Of a DNA stretch of 14,067 bases, positions 1 to 6,020 are shown in pieces; the first letter of the stretch is position 1, and the number at the start of each line of letters is the position of its first letter. The notes beneath the pieces are model-generated. The model ran no database searches, was not told where the DNA came from, and saw nothing but the letters and a program-made list of their open reading frames with translations. A program made the position numbers and the translations under genes. Source of the stretch: an uncultured Oscillospiraceae bacterium. GTDB taxonomy: Bacteria; Bacillota; Clostridia; Oscillospirales; Ruminococcaceae. The stretch is from assembly GCA_905212515.1 (NCBI GenBank), contig CAJMEU010000069.1:1-14067 (forward strand), in the 5' to 3' direction.

Positions 1-7
1 TCTTCAT
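1..7 (-). CDS. 5' end of a leftward gene running off the window
   Basis: On the minus strand an AGGAGG ribosome-binding site (16-21) is followed eight bases later by ATG (5-7) and AAG, then the window ends. Only the first two codons are visible, so the product cannot be named. The gene is divergent from the integrase. In integrated elements this place often holds an excisionase or a small regulator, but that is only positional inference. The perfect Shine-Dalgarno at ideal spacing is the sole support. Confidence 0.55.
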
Positions 8-119
8 TTGTTCTTCCTCCTAATTGTTTTTTCATGCACGTCATTTGCTTACAAATCATGAATTGGCGGCTTTTGAGAACCCGAAAATACAGGGACAGAC
101 GACAGAATTCGATGGAATA

Positions 120-136
120 TTCAAGCTTTGTTCAAG
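120..136 (+). repeat. 17-base repeat upstream of the integrase (copy 1)
   Basis: TTCAAGCTTTGTTCAAG lies just upstream of the integrase and matches the sequence just downstream of it (1611-1627, TTCAAGTTTTGTACAAG) at 15 of 17 positions in the same orientation. It also contains TTCAAG twice. It could be a recombinase arm or core site, or an operator. The match stops at both edges of the 17 bases. Confidence 0.45.
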
Positions 137-159
137 TGGCACGCCAAAAAGTGTATGAT
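131..159 (+). promoter_or_regulatory. putative integrase promoter
   Basis: A TATGAT -10 (154-159, five of six matches) sits 17 bases after a poor -35, TTCAAG (131-136). Transcription would start near 166, leaving about 36 bases before the integrase ATG. The -35 overlaps the 17-base repeat at 120-136, so a protein bound there could control the promoter. Support is moderate because of the weak -35. Confidence 0.4.
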
Positions 160-201
160 GGAAAAGCCGGAAATGGCGAAATAACGAAAGGAGAGGATCT
201 C

Positions 202-1593
202 ATGGCAAGCATCACACAACGGAAAAGGAAAGACGGACAGGTCTCTTACCTGATCCGTGTGTTCGTAGAGGAAACCTACGACGGAAAGCAGCGGACCAAA
301 AGCATGACCTGGCGTGCACCGCGGGGAATGCGCCCTTCCAGCGCCGAAAAGGAGGCCCGGCGCCAAGCGGTTCTGTTTGAACAGCGGGTGCGGGAGGGAC
401 GCGAGGGTGTGGGCGGCAACATCCGTTTTGGTGACTGGGCGCGGTATTGGCTGGATACCCAGCCGCTGGCTGTGTGTACGAAGAACGGTTACGAGCAGCT
501 GATGAAACGCATCGAACCGGCGCTGGGCAATATCCGGCTGAATAAATTGACGGCGCGGCATATCGAGGGATTTTACGCTTCCCTGCGGCAGCCGAGTGCG
601 CGCACAGGCGGCGGCTGGGCCGCGGGCACTGCGGTGGGCCAGGTGCTGCAGGAAAAAGGGCTGTCGCTGACAGCCTGCGCAGAGCTGGCGGGTGTGAGCC
701 GCGCTACGGTGACGGCCGCGGCAAGAGGTCGCCGGGTGCGCCTGGACTCAGCCGGAAAGATCGCCTGCGCGCTGCAGAAAGAACCGGAGATCCTGTTCAG
801 CCTGCACCCTGAACCGCTGAGCGATGTGACACTGGTACATTATCACCGGCTGATCTGCGCCGTGCTGTCCAAGGCAAAGCGGGAGCAGCTGGTGGCCTTC
901 AACGTGGCCGCTGAACAGGTGACGCCGCCCCGCGCCGCCCGGCATGAGGCCCACTATTTGGACGAAGAACAGGCGCACAGCCTGTATCAGGCGGTCTCCG
1001 CCTGGCCGGAGCCGCGCATGAAAACCGCGCTGACGCTGCTTCTGTTTACCGGTATGCGCAAAGGGGAGCTGTGCGGCCTGTCCTGGCCGGACATCGATTT
1101 TTCGTCCGGGGCCGTACAGGTGCGCCGCGCCAGCCAATGGCAGCGGGGGAAGGGTGTCGTGGAGGTAAAGACCAAGACAGCCAGCAGCGTGCGCTCCATC
1201 GATGTGCCGCAGCTGGTATTGGAACAGCTGGAGGATTATCATATCTGGTGGCGGCGGCAGGCGGAAGCCAAAGGGGAGGCATGGAAAGGGGACGAGCTGC
1301 AACGGTTATTCGTGCGGGAGGATGGCCAGCCCATCCTGCCCCAGACGGTGAACAGCTGGGTGGAAAAGGTGGCCAGTGCCTGCGGGCTGCCACCCATTAC
1401 GCCCCACTCGCTGCGCCACACCTTTGCCACGCTGCAGATCACGGCGGGCGTGGATGTACGCACGCTGCAAGCGCGCACAGGCCATGCCCAGGCGTCCACC
1501 CTGGTGAATATTTACAGCCACGTGCTGCGCAGCGCCCAAAAGCGCGCGGCAGACACCCTGGAAAACATGCTGGCTTTGAAACAGGCCCTTTGA
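202..1593 (+). CDS. tyrosine recombinase/integrase with inserted HTH domain
   Basis: Site-specific tyrosine recombinase of the phage/ICE integrase kind, 463 residues, catalysing DNA strand exchange between attachment sites. The start is ATG 202, behind GGAGAGG; an upstream in-frame ATG at 34 has no ribosome-binding site. An arm-type DNA-binding domain occupies roughly residues 1-60 and a core-binding domain 75-135, resuming around 205-240. The catalytic domain runs from about 255 to the end with the full active set: R286 (TGMRKGEL), a beta-hairpin lysine (K323 or K325), H402 and R405 (HSLRH), H428 (TGH) and nucleophile Y438 (NIYSHV). Residues about 143-201 form a Cro/C1-like helix-turn-helix (LTACAELAGVSRATVTAAARG) inserted inside the core-binding domain; such inserts occur in some clostridial integrases. 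No other element gene follows: chromosomal-type genes begin 156 bases downstream, so this looks like the terminal gene of an element. Confidence 0.93.
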   Translation: MASITQRKRKDGQVSYLIRVFVEETYDGKQRTKSMTWRAPRGMRPSSAEKEARRQAVLFEQRVREGREGVGGNIRFGDWARYWLDTQPLAVCTKNGYEQLMKRIEPALGNIRLNKLTARHIEGFYASLRQPSARTGGGWAAGTAVGQVLQEKGLSLTACAELAGVSRATVTAAARGRRVRLDSAGKIACALQKEPEILFSLHPEPLSDVTLVHYHRLICAVLSKAKREQLVAFNVAAEQVTPPRAARHEAHYLDEEQAHSLYQAVSAWPEPRMKTALTLLLFTGMRKGELCGLSWPDIDFSSGAVQVRRASQWQRGKGVVEVKTKTASSVRSIDVPQLVLEQLEDYHIWWRRQAEAKGEAWKGDELQRLFVREDGQPILPQTVNSWVEKVASACGLPPITPHSLRHTFATLQITAGVDVRTLQARTGHAQASTLVNIYSHVLRSAQKRAADTLENMLALKQAL

Positions 1594-1610
1594 TCAAACA
1601 CGTTTGGGCG

Positions 1611-1627
1611 TTCAAGTTTTGTACAAG
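1611..1627 (+). repeat. 17-base repeat downstream of the integrase (copy 2)
   Basis: TTCAAGTTTTGTACAAG begins 18 bases after the integrase stop and matches 120-136 at 15 of 17 positions. It contains the 8-base palindrome TTGTACAA (1619-1626), and TGTACAAGG (1620-1628) recurs inverted as CCTTGTACA at 1648-1656. Placement on both sides of the integrase suggests recombinase binding or an attachment-site remnant; function is inferred. Confidence 0.45.
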
Positions 1628-1656
1628 GACGGCATGGCTGTTCTTCCCCTTGTACA
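1620..1656. repeat. inverted repeat TGTACAAGG / CCTTGTACA
   Basis: Perfect 9-base inverted repeat, arms 1620-1628 and 1648-1656 with a 19-base spacer, lying between the integrase stop and the yfcE promoter. A third TGTACAA copy (1690-1696) overlaps the yfcE -10. The arms are spaced about 31 bases centre to centre, close to three helical turns. It may be a protein-binding site or part of an attachment site. It is not a terminator: no T-run follows. Confidence 0.5.
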
Positions 1657-1668
1657 CTGATGCTATCG

Positions 1669-1697
1669 TTGACGGGGGCCGGGCAATCGTGTACAAT
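1669..1697 (+). promoter_or_regulatory. strong sigma-A promoter for the yfcE operon
   Basis: TTGACG (1669-1674), a 17-base spacer and TACAAT (1692-1697) match the housekeeping consensus at ten of twelve positions. Transcription would start at about 1704, just inside a stable hairpin. It drives the three overlapping genes 1750-3933. The -10 is embedded in a TGTACAA motif shared with the inverted repeat upstream. Confidence 0.75.
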
Positions 1698-1700
1698 GAA

Positions 1701-1728
1701 CATCAGCGGGCATTGCGGCCCGCTGATG
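1701..1728 (+). other. 11-bp perfect hairpin at the 5' end of the yfcE operon mRNA
   Basis: CATCAGCGGGC (1701-1711) and its exact reverse complement (1718-1728) enclose a six-base loop. The hairpin begins at or next to the predicted transcription start and no T-run follows, so it is more likely a 5' mRNA-stabilising stem or a DNA operator than a terminator. Confidence 0.6.
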
Positions 1729-1749
1729 CTTCTGATTGAGGTGAAAACA

Positions 1750-2301
1750 ATGAAATTGTTGTTTGTGAGCGATCTGCACGGCAGCGGCTTCTGGGCCGAC
1801 CGCATGGTGGAGATCTGCCAGGAAGAAAAGCCGGACAAGCTGATCCTGCTGGGCGATCTGCTGTACCACGGCCCGCGCAATGACCTGCCCCAGGGCCACG
1901 ACCCCCGGCATGTGACGGCAGTGCTGAACAGCCTGAAAGGGCAAATCCTGGCGGTGCGGGGCAACTGCGAGGCGGAAGTGGACCAGATGGTGCTGGAGTT
2001 CCCGGTGATGGCCGACTACGCGGCGCTGTGGTTGGAGGGAAGGATGATCTTCCTCACCCACGGCCATTTGTTCAATGAGGAGAACCTGCCCGCCCTCGGC
2101 GCGGGCGACGTGCTGATCCACGGCCACACCCATGTGCGCGTAGTGGCGGACCGGGGGAATTATGTGTTCCTGAACCCGGGCAGCATCGCTTTGCCCAAAG
2201 GCGACGGCATCCACAGCTATATGGTCTACGAGGACGGCGTGTTTGCCACCAAGGACGCCGCCGACGGCCGCGTGCTGGAAACGCTGTCCATCCGCCGATG
2301 A
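1750..2301 (+). CDS. yfcE: YfcE-family metallophosphodiesterase
   Basis: Calcineurin-like phosphoesterase of the YfcE/MJ0936 family, 183 residues, about the length of E. coli YfcE (184). Family members are cytosolic dimetal phosphodiesterases; the physiological substrate is not settled. Metal ligands are in place: D8 and H10 (SDLHG), D36 (LGDLLYHGPRN), N72 (RGNCEAEVDQM), H104/H106 (THGHLF) and H126/H128 (HGHTH). The GNCEAEVDQM, HGHLFNEENLPAL and LNPGSIALPKG stretches closely resemble the E. coli protein. The ATG at 1750 follows GAGGTG at ideal spacing; the frame opens further upstream only through the promoter. First gene of a three-gene overlapping operon: its TGA shares bases with the next ATG. 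Confidence 0.92.
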   Translation: MKLLFVSDLHGSGFWADRMVEICQEEKPDKLILLGDLLYHGPRNDLPQGHDPRHVTAVLNSLKGQILAVRGNCEAEVDQMVLEFPVMADYAALWLEGRMIFLTHGHLFNEENLPALGAGDVLIHGHTHVRVVADRGNYVFLNPGSIALPKGDGIHSYMVYEDGVFATKDAADGRVLETLSIRR

Positions 2302-3140
2302 TGGACAGGCAGACGCAGGTTGAGCGCAGCGTCATCAAAAAGTACAAGAAACCCATCTGGCACCGCTTCATCGGCGCCTGTAAGGACTACGAGCTGGTGA
2401 ACGCCGGCGACAAAATAGCCGTGTGCGTGTCCGGTGGCAAGGACAGCTTTCTGCTGGCCATGTGCCTGCGGCAGCTGCAGCGCCATTCCGACGTTCCGTT
2501 CGAGCTGGCGTACCTCTGCATGGACCCGGGCTACCGGCCCCAAAACCGGGCCCTCATCGAGCAAAACGCCGCCGCCCTGGGCCTGCCGCTGACGTTTTTC
2601 GAGACGGACATCTTTGACAGTGTGGCGGGCGTCAGCGCTTCACCCTGCTATTTGTGTGCCCGCATGCGCCGGGGCCATCTGTACAAGAATGCCCGCGCCC
2701 TGGGCTGCAATAAGATCGCCCTGGGACATCATTTTGACGACATGGTGGAAACAGCGCTGATGAGCATGATCTGGGGTAGTGAGCTGAAGACCTTGCTGCC
2801 CAAGCTGCACAGCTCCAATTACCAGGGGATGGAGCTGATCCGCCCCCTCTATTACGTGCGGGAAGCGGATATCCTGGCCTGGAAACGGTACAATGACCTG
2901 GAATTTTTGCAGTGCGCCTGCCGCTTTACCGAGCGGGGCGACGACACGGCCGGCGCCCGGGGCGCTGCCAAGCAGCTGGTGCGCGGGCTGCGGCAGTTGA
3001 ACCCCCAGGCGGACTATAACATCTTCCACAGCCTGCACAACGTGAACCTGAACATGCTGCCGGGCTGGGTGAAAAGTGGGGAGAGGCACAGCTTCCTGGA
3101 CGATTATGAGGAGGACGACCATGGCGCTGGTGACGAATGA
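2298..3140 (+). CDS. TtcA-family tRNA 2-thiocytidine synthase-like protein
   Basis: PP-loop ATPase of the TtcA/TtuA class, 280 residues. TtcA activates C32 of certain tRNAs with ATP and inserts sulfur, using a [4Fe-4S] cluster. The PP-loop SGGKDS lies at residues 45-50. The CxxC pair is C117/C120 (CYLC), followed by the ALGHHFDD signature. A second cysteine region is C206/C208 (CACR), where E. coli TtcA has CNLC. The start overlaps the yfcE stop by four bases (ATGA) with no clear Shine-Dalgarno of its own, so it is probably translationally coupled; ATG 2301 is an alternative. The 3' end overlaps the nucleoside phosphorylase gene by 20 bases. The family is clear; whether it thiolates C32 or another tRNA position is not decided by sequence alone. 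Confidence 0.88.
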   Translation: MMDRQTQVERSVIKKYKKPIWHRFIGACKDYELVNAGDKIAVCVSGGKDSFLLAMCLRQLQRHSDVPFELAYLCMDPGYRPQNRALIEQNAAALGLPLTFFETDIFDSVAGVSASPCYLCARMRRGHLYKNARALGCNKIALGHHFDDMVETALMSMIWGSELKTLLPKLHSSNYQGMELIRPLYYVREADILAWKRYNDLEFLQCACRFTERGDDTAGARGAAKQLVRGLRQLNPQADYNIFHSLHNVNLNMLPGWVKSGERHSFLDDYEEDDHGAGDE

Positions 3141-3933
3141 CCTGCCTATTTTGGAATATGACGACGACCCGGACGGCCTGGTGGTGCCCAACCGGAACGA
3201 GCATTACAGGTTTCCCCGGCGGGCCGTGCTGTTTTTCCACGCGGACGCGGTGGCCGCCTTCGCCCAAAGCCACGGCGCGCCCGGCCTGTATGCGGGCAAC
3301 CACGTGGGGCACGGGGAGGACGCTGCCTGCCGGGAGGCGGGCGAATTTGTCAATATCACCAAGACCCACAAGATTTACAATGTGCGCTGGCAGGGCAGGG
3401 AAGTGTGCCTCGGCGCGGCGCCGGTGGGCGCGGCCGCCGCGGTGCAGCTACTGGATTTCCTGCTGGCCTGCGGGTGCGATACGGTGATCGCCGGCGGCAG
3501 CTGCGGTGCGCTGGAGCCATTGGCGGAAGGGGCCTTTTTGCTGCCCACACAGGCCTTGCGGGGCGAGGGGGCCAGTTACCATTATCAGCCGCCGGCCCGG
3601 TGGGCCCATCTGGACGAGGGGGCGGTGCAGGCCCTGGAGGCTGCCTGTACGGGGCGCGGCGTTGCCAGCCGGCGCTGCCGTACCTGGAGCACAGACGGCT
3701 TTTTCCGCGAGACGGCGGCCATGGTGGAGCATCGGCGTGCCGAGGGCTGTGCGGCGGTGGAGATGGAGTGTGCCGGCTTGGCTGCCTGCGCGGCCTTCCG
3801 GGGCGCGCGATTTGGCCAGCTGCTGTATACGGCCGATTCCCTGGCCGGCCTTGCCCACGATGACCGCAACTGGGGCGGACAGGCGGTGGAGACAGCGCTG
3901 GAACTGTGTTTGGATGCGGTGTGCCTGCTGTGA
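3121..3933 (+). CDS. nucleoside phosphorylase family protein
   Basis: NP-I superfamily protein (uridine/purine nucleoside phosphorylase fold), 270 residues, cytosolic nucleoside salvage. Start is ATG 3121 behind GAGGAG, inside the end of the preceding gene. Family landmarks are PILEYD near the N-terminus, PVGAAAAV (101-108), GGSCGAL (125-131), GEGASYHYQPPAR (148-160), TWSTDGFFRET (188-198), VEMECAGL (213-220, the Met-Glu ribose-binding pair) and YTADS with D239 near the general-acid position. It resembles a clostridial branch annotated only as nucleoside phosphorylase. The phosphate-binding arginine that precedes GT/SCGA in E. coli enzymes (FIRIGTTGA, IIRVGSCGA) is alanine here (VIAGGSCGA), and the N-terminal GDPxR motif is absent. 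Substrate, and even phosphorolysis versus hydrolysis, is therefore open. Last gene of the yfcE operon. Confidence 0.82.
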   Translation: MALVTNDLPILEYDDDPDGLVVPNRNEHYRFPRRAVLFFHADAVAAFAQSHGAPGLYAGNHVGHGEDAACREAGEFVNITKTHKIYNVRWQGREVCLGAAPVGAAAAVQLLDFLLACGCDTVIAGGSCGALEPLAEGAFLLPTQALRGEGASYHYQPPARWAHLDEGAVQALEAACTGRGVASRRCRTWSTDGFFRETAAMVEHRRAEGCAAVEMECAGLAACAAFRGARFGQLLYTADSLAGLAHDDRNWGGQAVETALELCLDAVCLL

Positions 3934-3941
3934 GACAAAAT

Positions 3942-3985
3942 AAAAAAGGCCCGACAGTCCAGCAGGACCATCGGGCCTTTTATTT
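3942..3985. terminator. bidirectional terminator between convergent genes
   Basis: GGCCCGA (3948-3954) pairs with TCGGGCC (3971-3977), with an inner GTCC/GGAC stem and an AGCA loop. A-run on the left and TTTTATTTT on the right make it usable in both directions: it ends the yfcE operon and the leftward dCMP deaminase gene. Confidence 0.88.
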
Positions 3986-4473
3986 TAATATCCCAGCACG
4001 CCTTCCAGGGATTCGTCGTTTGCCACCCAGTCGGACACGTCCACCTTGCGGTATTCATCCTTGGTATCACGAATATACACCGTCTCGATACCCGCGTTGA
4101 TGACCATACGCTTGCACATGCTGCAGCTGCTGGCCTTTTCCACGTAGCTGCCGTCGGCGACGTTGACGCCCACCAGATACAGGCTGCTGCCCAGCATCTT
4201 GTCCCGCGGGGCGCTGATAATGGCGTTGGCCTCGGCGTGGACGCTGCGGCACAGTTCGTACCGTTCGCCCCGGGGGATGTTCAGCTTGGTGCGGATGCAC
4301 ACGCCCATGTCCGAGCAGTTCATGCGGCCCCGGGGCGCGCCCACATAGCCGGTGGAGATCACCTCGTCGTTTTTCACGAGGACGGCCCCGTACTTCCGCC
4401 GCAGGCAGGTGCCGCGCTGGGATACCACCTCGGCCAGATCCAGATAATAATTCACTTTATCGCGCCGTTCCAT
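3985..4473 (-). CDS. deoxycytidylate (dCMP) deaminase, ComEB-like
   Basis: Zinc-dependent cytidine/deoxycytidylate deaminase family, 162 residues, converting dCMP to dUMP for thymidylate synthesis in the cytosol. The zinc and catalytic motif is HAE at residues 79-81 (H79 ligand, E81 proton shuttle). The second zinc motif is C117-S-M-C120 followed by KRMVINAGI. The usual PCxxC proline is a serine (SCSMC). The segment GYVGAPRGRMNCSD matches the dCMP deaminase insert, and the length fits ComEB-type enzymes. ATG 4473 is preceded by GTGAGG. It is a single-gene unit with its own promoter (4506-4534), ending in the shared terminator. Assignment to dCMP rather than another free nucleotide rests on family resemblance. 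Confidence 0.9.
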   Translation of the reverse strand: MERRDKVNYYLDLAEVVSQRGTCLRRKYGAVLVKNDEVISTGYVGAPRGRMNCSDMGVCIRTKLNIPRGERYELCRSVHAEANAIISAPRDKMLGSSLYLVGVNVADGSYVEKASSCSMCKRMVINAGIETVYIRDTKDEYRKVDVSDWVANDESLEGVLGY

Positions 4474-4505
4474 GGCAGGGCCTCACTTTCGTCGCTTTTT
4501 GTTTT

Positions 4506-4534
4506 ATTATAGCACGGCCTTGCTTGTGAGGCAA
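4506..4534 (-). promoter_or_regulatory. promoter of the dCMP deaminase gene
   Basis: On the minus strand, TTGCCT (4534-4529), a 17-base spacer and a consensus TATAAT (4511-4506). Start would be near 4499, giving a 5' leader of about 26 bases. It sits immediately downstream of a minus-strand terminator (4538-4568), so the deaminase gene is insulated from upstream transcription. Confidence 0.75.
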
Positions 4535-4536
4535 TA

Positions 4537-4630
4537 TAAAAAGCGTCTCTGTGGACAGCAGAGACGCCTTTTAGCGTGATGCGAAATGCAATCATCACAC
4601 CCCTTTCCTCTTTTGGTAAGGGAGGAAGGT
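4537..4630 (-). ncRNA. candidate three-hairpin small RNA
   Basis: Predicted 94-base minus-strand transcript with its own promoter (4637-4665) and terminator. Three hairpins follow in order. Hairpin 1 is TTCCTC/GAGGAA (4627-4622 with 4610-4605), 11-base loop. Hairpin 2 is GTGTGATG/CATCACGC (4600-4593 with 4581-4574), 8 pairs including one G-U. The terminator is GCGTCTCTG/CAGAGACGC (4567-4559 with 4551-4543) followed by TTTTT. The non-Watson-Crick pairs (4599/4575 and 4568/4542) are G-U on the minus strand but A-C on the plus strand, which favours minus-strand transcription. The 5' arm carries CCTTCCTCCCTT, complementary to Shine-Dalgarno sequences. I recognise no known family; existence and role are inferred. 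Confidence 0.5.
4538..4570 (-). terminator. intrinsic terminator of the candidate small RNA
   Basis: A 9-bp perfect stem (4543-4551 with 4559-4567), 7-base loop and five T residues on the minus strand (4542-4538). It lies directly upstream of the dCMP deaminase promoter and downstream of the separate terminator of the 4761-5948 gene, so it must end some transcript that begins between them. Confidence 0.8.
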
Positions 4631-4636
4631 AACTTT

Positions 4637-4665
4637 ATGGTAACAGATTGTACCGGGTCTGTCAA
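4637..4665 (-). promoter_or_regulatory. putative promoter of the candidate small RNA
   Basis: On the minus strand a consensus TTGACA (4665-4660) is followed after 17 bases by TACCAT (4642-4637). The predicted start, about 4630, falls exactly at the first base of hairpin 1. A TACAAT (4652-4647) also lies in the spacer but has no good -35 at the proper distance. Confidence 0.5.
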
Positions 4666-4701
4666 TGGGGAAAGCGCCAAAAATGTCCGCCCGTTGTCTA
4701 C

Positions 4702-4734
4702 ATAAAAACGGCCGTCCGCGCAGGACAGCCGTTT
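4702..4734 (-). terminator. terminator of the F420-0 ligase family gene
   Basis: On the minus strand a 12-bp stem (4734-4723 with 4717-4706) with a 5-base loop is followed by T residues (TTTTTATG in context). One stem pair (4727/4713) is U-G on the minus strand and A-C on the plus strand, consistent with minus-strand function. It begins 27 bases after the stop at 4761. Confidence 0.82.
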
Positions 4735-4760
4735 GTGGGCACTTGTAAAAATCAACCACT

Positions 4761-5948
4761 TTATTTGGCAAAGTTGTCAAAATAACCTTGGATGAAGATG
4801 ATGGGGGTACCTTTGTCGCCGCTGCCGGAGGTGAGGTCGCACAAGCTTCCGATCAGGTCCGTCAGGCGGCGGGGCGTGGTGCCCTGGCTGGCCATCTGCC
4901 CCTTCAGATCCTCGTCCTTGTGGGAGATGCTCTCCTTGACGGCCTGGGTCAGCGCGTCTCCGGACAAATCGGCAAAGTCGTTGTCGGCCAGGTATTTCAG
5001 TTTCAATTCATTGGGCTGGCCCTCCAGCCCGCTGGTGTACGCGGGGCTGACGACAGGGTCGGCCAGCTCCCAGATCTTGCCCATGGGATCCTTGAACGCG
5101 CCGTCGCCATACACCATGGCTTCCACATGGGCGCCGGTGGCCTCGATCAGGCTTTTCTGCAGCTTTTCCACAAAGGATTGGCAGTCGCGGGGGAACAGTT
5201 TCACCGTGTCCTCGGTGGCCTTGTTACTGCCCAGCAGGCCGAACTGTTCGTTGCAGCCGCTGCCGTTTACCGGGGCCGTCAGGATGTCGCTCAGCAGCAG
5301 CACCTTCTCGGCGCCGGCGGCCAGCAGGCGCCGCTGGCTGCGGAAGCGGCTGTGGATGTCGCAGCACAGCACATTCTTCGTGTAGGGCAGGATGGCGCGC
5401 ACGTCGTTGCCGAAGAGGAACACGGGCTCGCAGCCCTCGGCGCGGAACAGGTCGCCATAATACTCCACGTAGTCCACGCCGGTGAAGGGGTGCTTCACGT
5501 AGCCGAACAACTGGCGGTATTGGGCCTCGTCCAACACGTCGCTCCAGGGGTTCACGCCCTTTTCATCCAGCAAATCCTCGTCGAACAGATGGTTGCCCAC
5601 CTCGTCGGAGGGGTAGCTCATCAGGATATGGACTTTCTTGAAGGCTTTTGCAATGCCCTTCAGGCAGATGGCGATGCGGTTGCGACTCAGGATCGGGAAG
5701 GTAAGGCCGATGGTATCCGTGCCGAATTTGGCGCGGCAGTCCGCGGCGATATCGTCGGTGGAGGCGTAATTGCCCTGGCTGCGGGCCACCACAGCCTCGG
5801 TGACGGCTACAATATCGCGGTCCTGGAACTGGATGTTCTGCTCTTTGCCGCAGGCGACAACGGCGTCGGTGACGATCTGCACCAGGTCGTCGCCTTCACG
5901 GATGACCGGGCAGCGCACGCCGCGTGAAACAGTGCCGATGGTTCTCAT
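4761..5948 (-). CDS. coenzyme F420-0:L-glutamate ligase (CofE) family protein
   Basis: Protein of 395 residues in the F420-0:gamma-glutamyl ligase family. CofE adds glutamate to F420-0 by a GTP-dependent, amide-forming reaction. The N-terminal landmarks are VRCPVIREGDDLVQIV (11-26) and DIVAVTEAVVARSQGNY (45-61). It is much longer than archaeal CofE (about 250 residues), the extra length lying in the C-terminal half. ATG 5948 is chosen because AAAGGAG precedes it closely; an upstream in-frame start at 6002 has no ribosome-binding site and lies in the promoter. No other F420 gene is in the window and such hosts are not known for F420, so another glutamate-ligation role is possible; a homologue in Chlamydia has been reported to act as a folylpolyglutamate synthase. 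Divergent from the LysR gene, its candidate regulator. Confidence 0.78.
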   Translation of the reverse strand: MRTIGTVSRGVRCPVIREGDDLVQIVTDAVVACGKEQNIQFQDRDIVAVTEAVVARSQGNYASTDDIAADCRAKFGTDTIGLTFPILSRNRIAICLKGIAKAFKKVHILMSYPSDEVGNHLFDEDLLDEKGVNPWSDVLDEAQYRQLFGYVKHPFTGVDYVEYYGDLFRAEGCEPVFLFGNDVRAILPYTKNVLCCDIHSRFRSQRRLLAAGAEKVLLLSDILTAPVNGSGCNEQFGLLGSNKATEDTVKLFPRDCQSFVEKLQKSLIEATGAHVEAMVYGDGAFKDPMGKIWELADPVVSPAYTSGLEGQPNELKLKYLADNDFADLSGDALTQAVKESISHKDEDLKGQMASQGTTPRRLTDLIGSLCDLTSGSGDKGTPIIFIQGYFDNFAK

Positions 5949-5991
5949 ATCGCAAACTCCTTTACAACTTAAACTCAGATGCCTTGCTGCC

Positions 5992-6020
5992 TTGCAAAGC
6001 ACGTCCTTCTCTATTATAAT
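5992..6020 (+). promoter_or_regulatory. promoter of the LysR regulator gene
   Basis: TTGCAA (5992-5997), a 17-base spacer and TATAAT (6015-6020) point rightward, with a start near 6027. The -10 shares bases with the -10 of the leftward promoter because ATTATAAT (6013-6020) is palindromic. The two promoters therefore cannot be occupied at once. Confidence 0.6.

Noticed and set aside
4507..4755. 82-residue leftward open frame between dCMP deaminase and the CofE-family gene
   Set aside because: No ribosome-binding site, composition unlike the neighbours, and it spans two intrinsic terminators and two promoters.
4788..5927. Rightward 379-residue open frame over the CofE-family gene
   Set aside because: Antisense shadow with no start signal and low-complexity composition.
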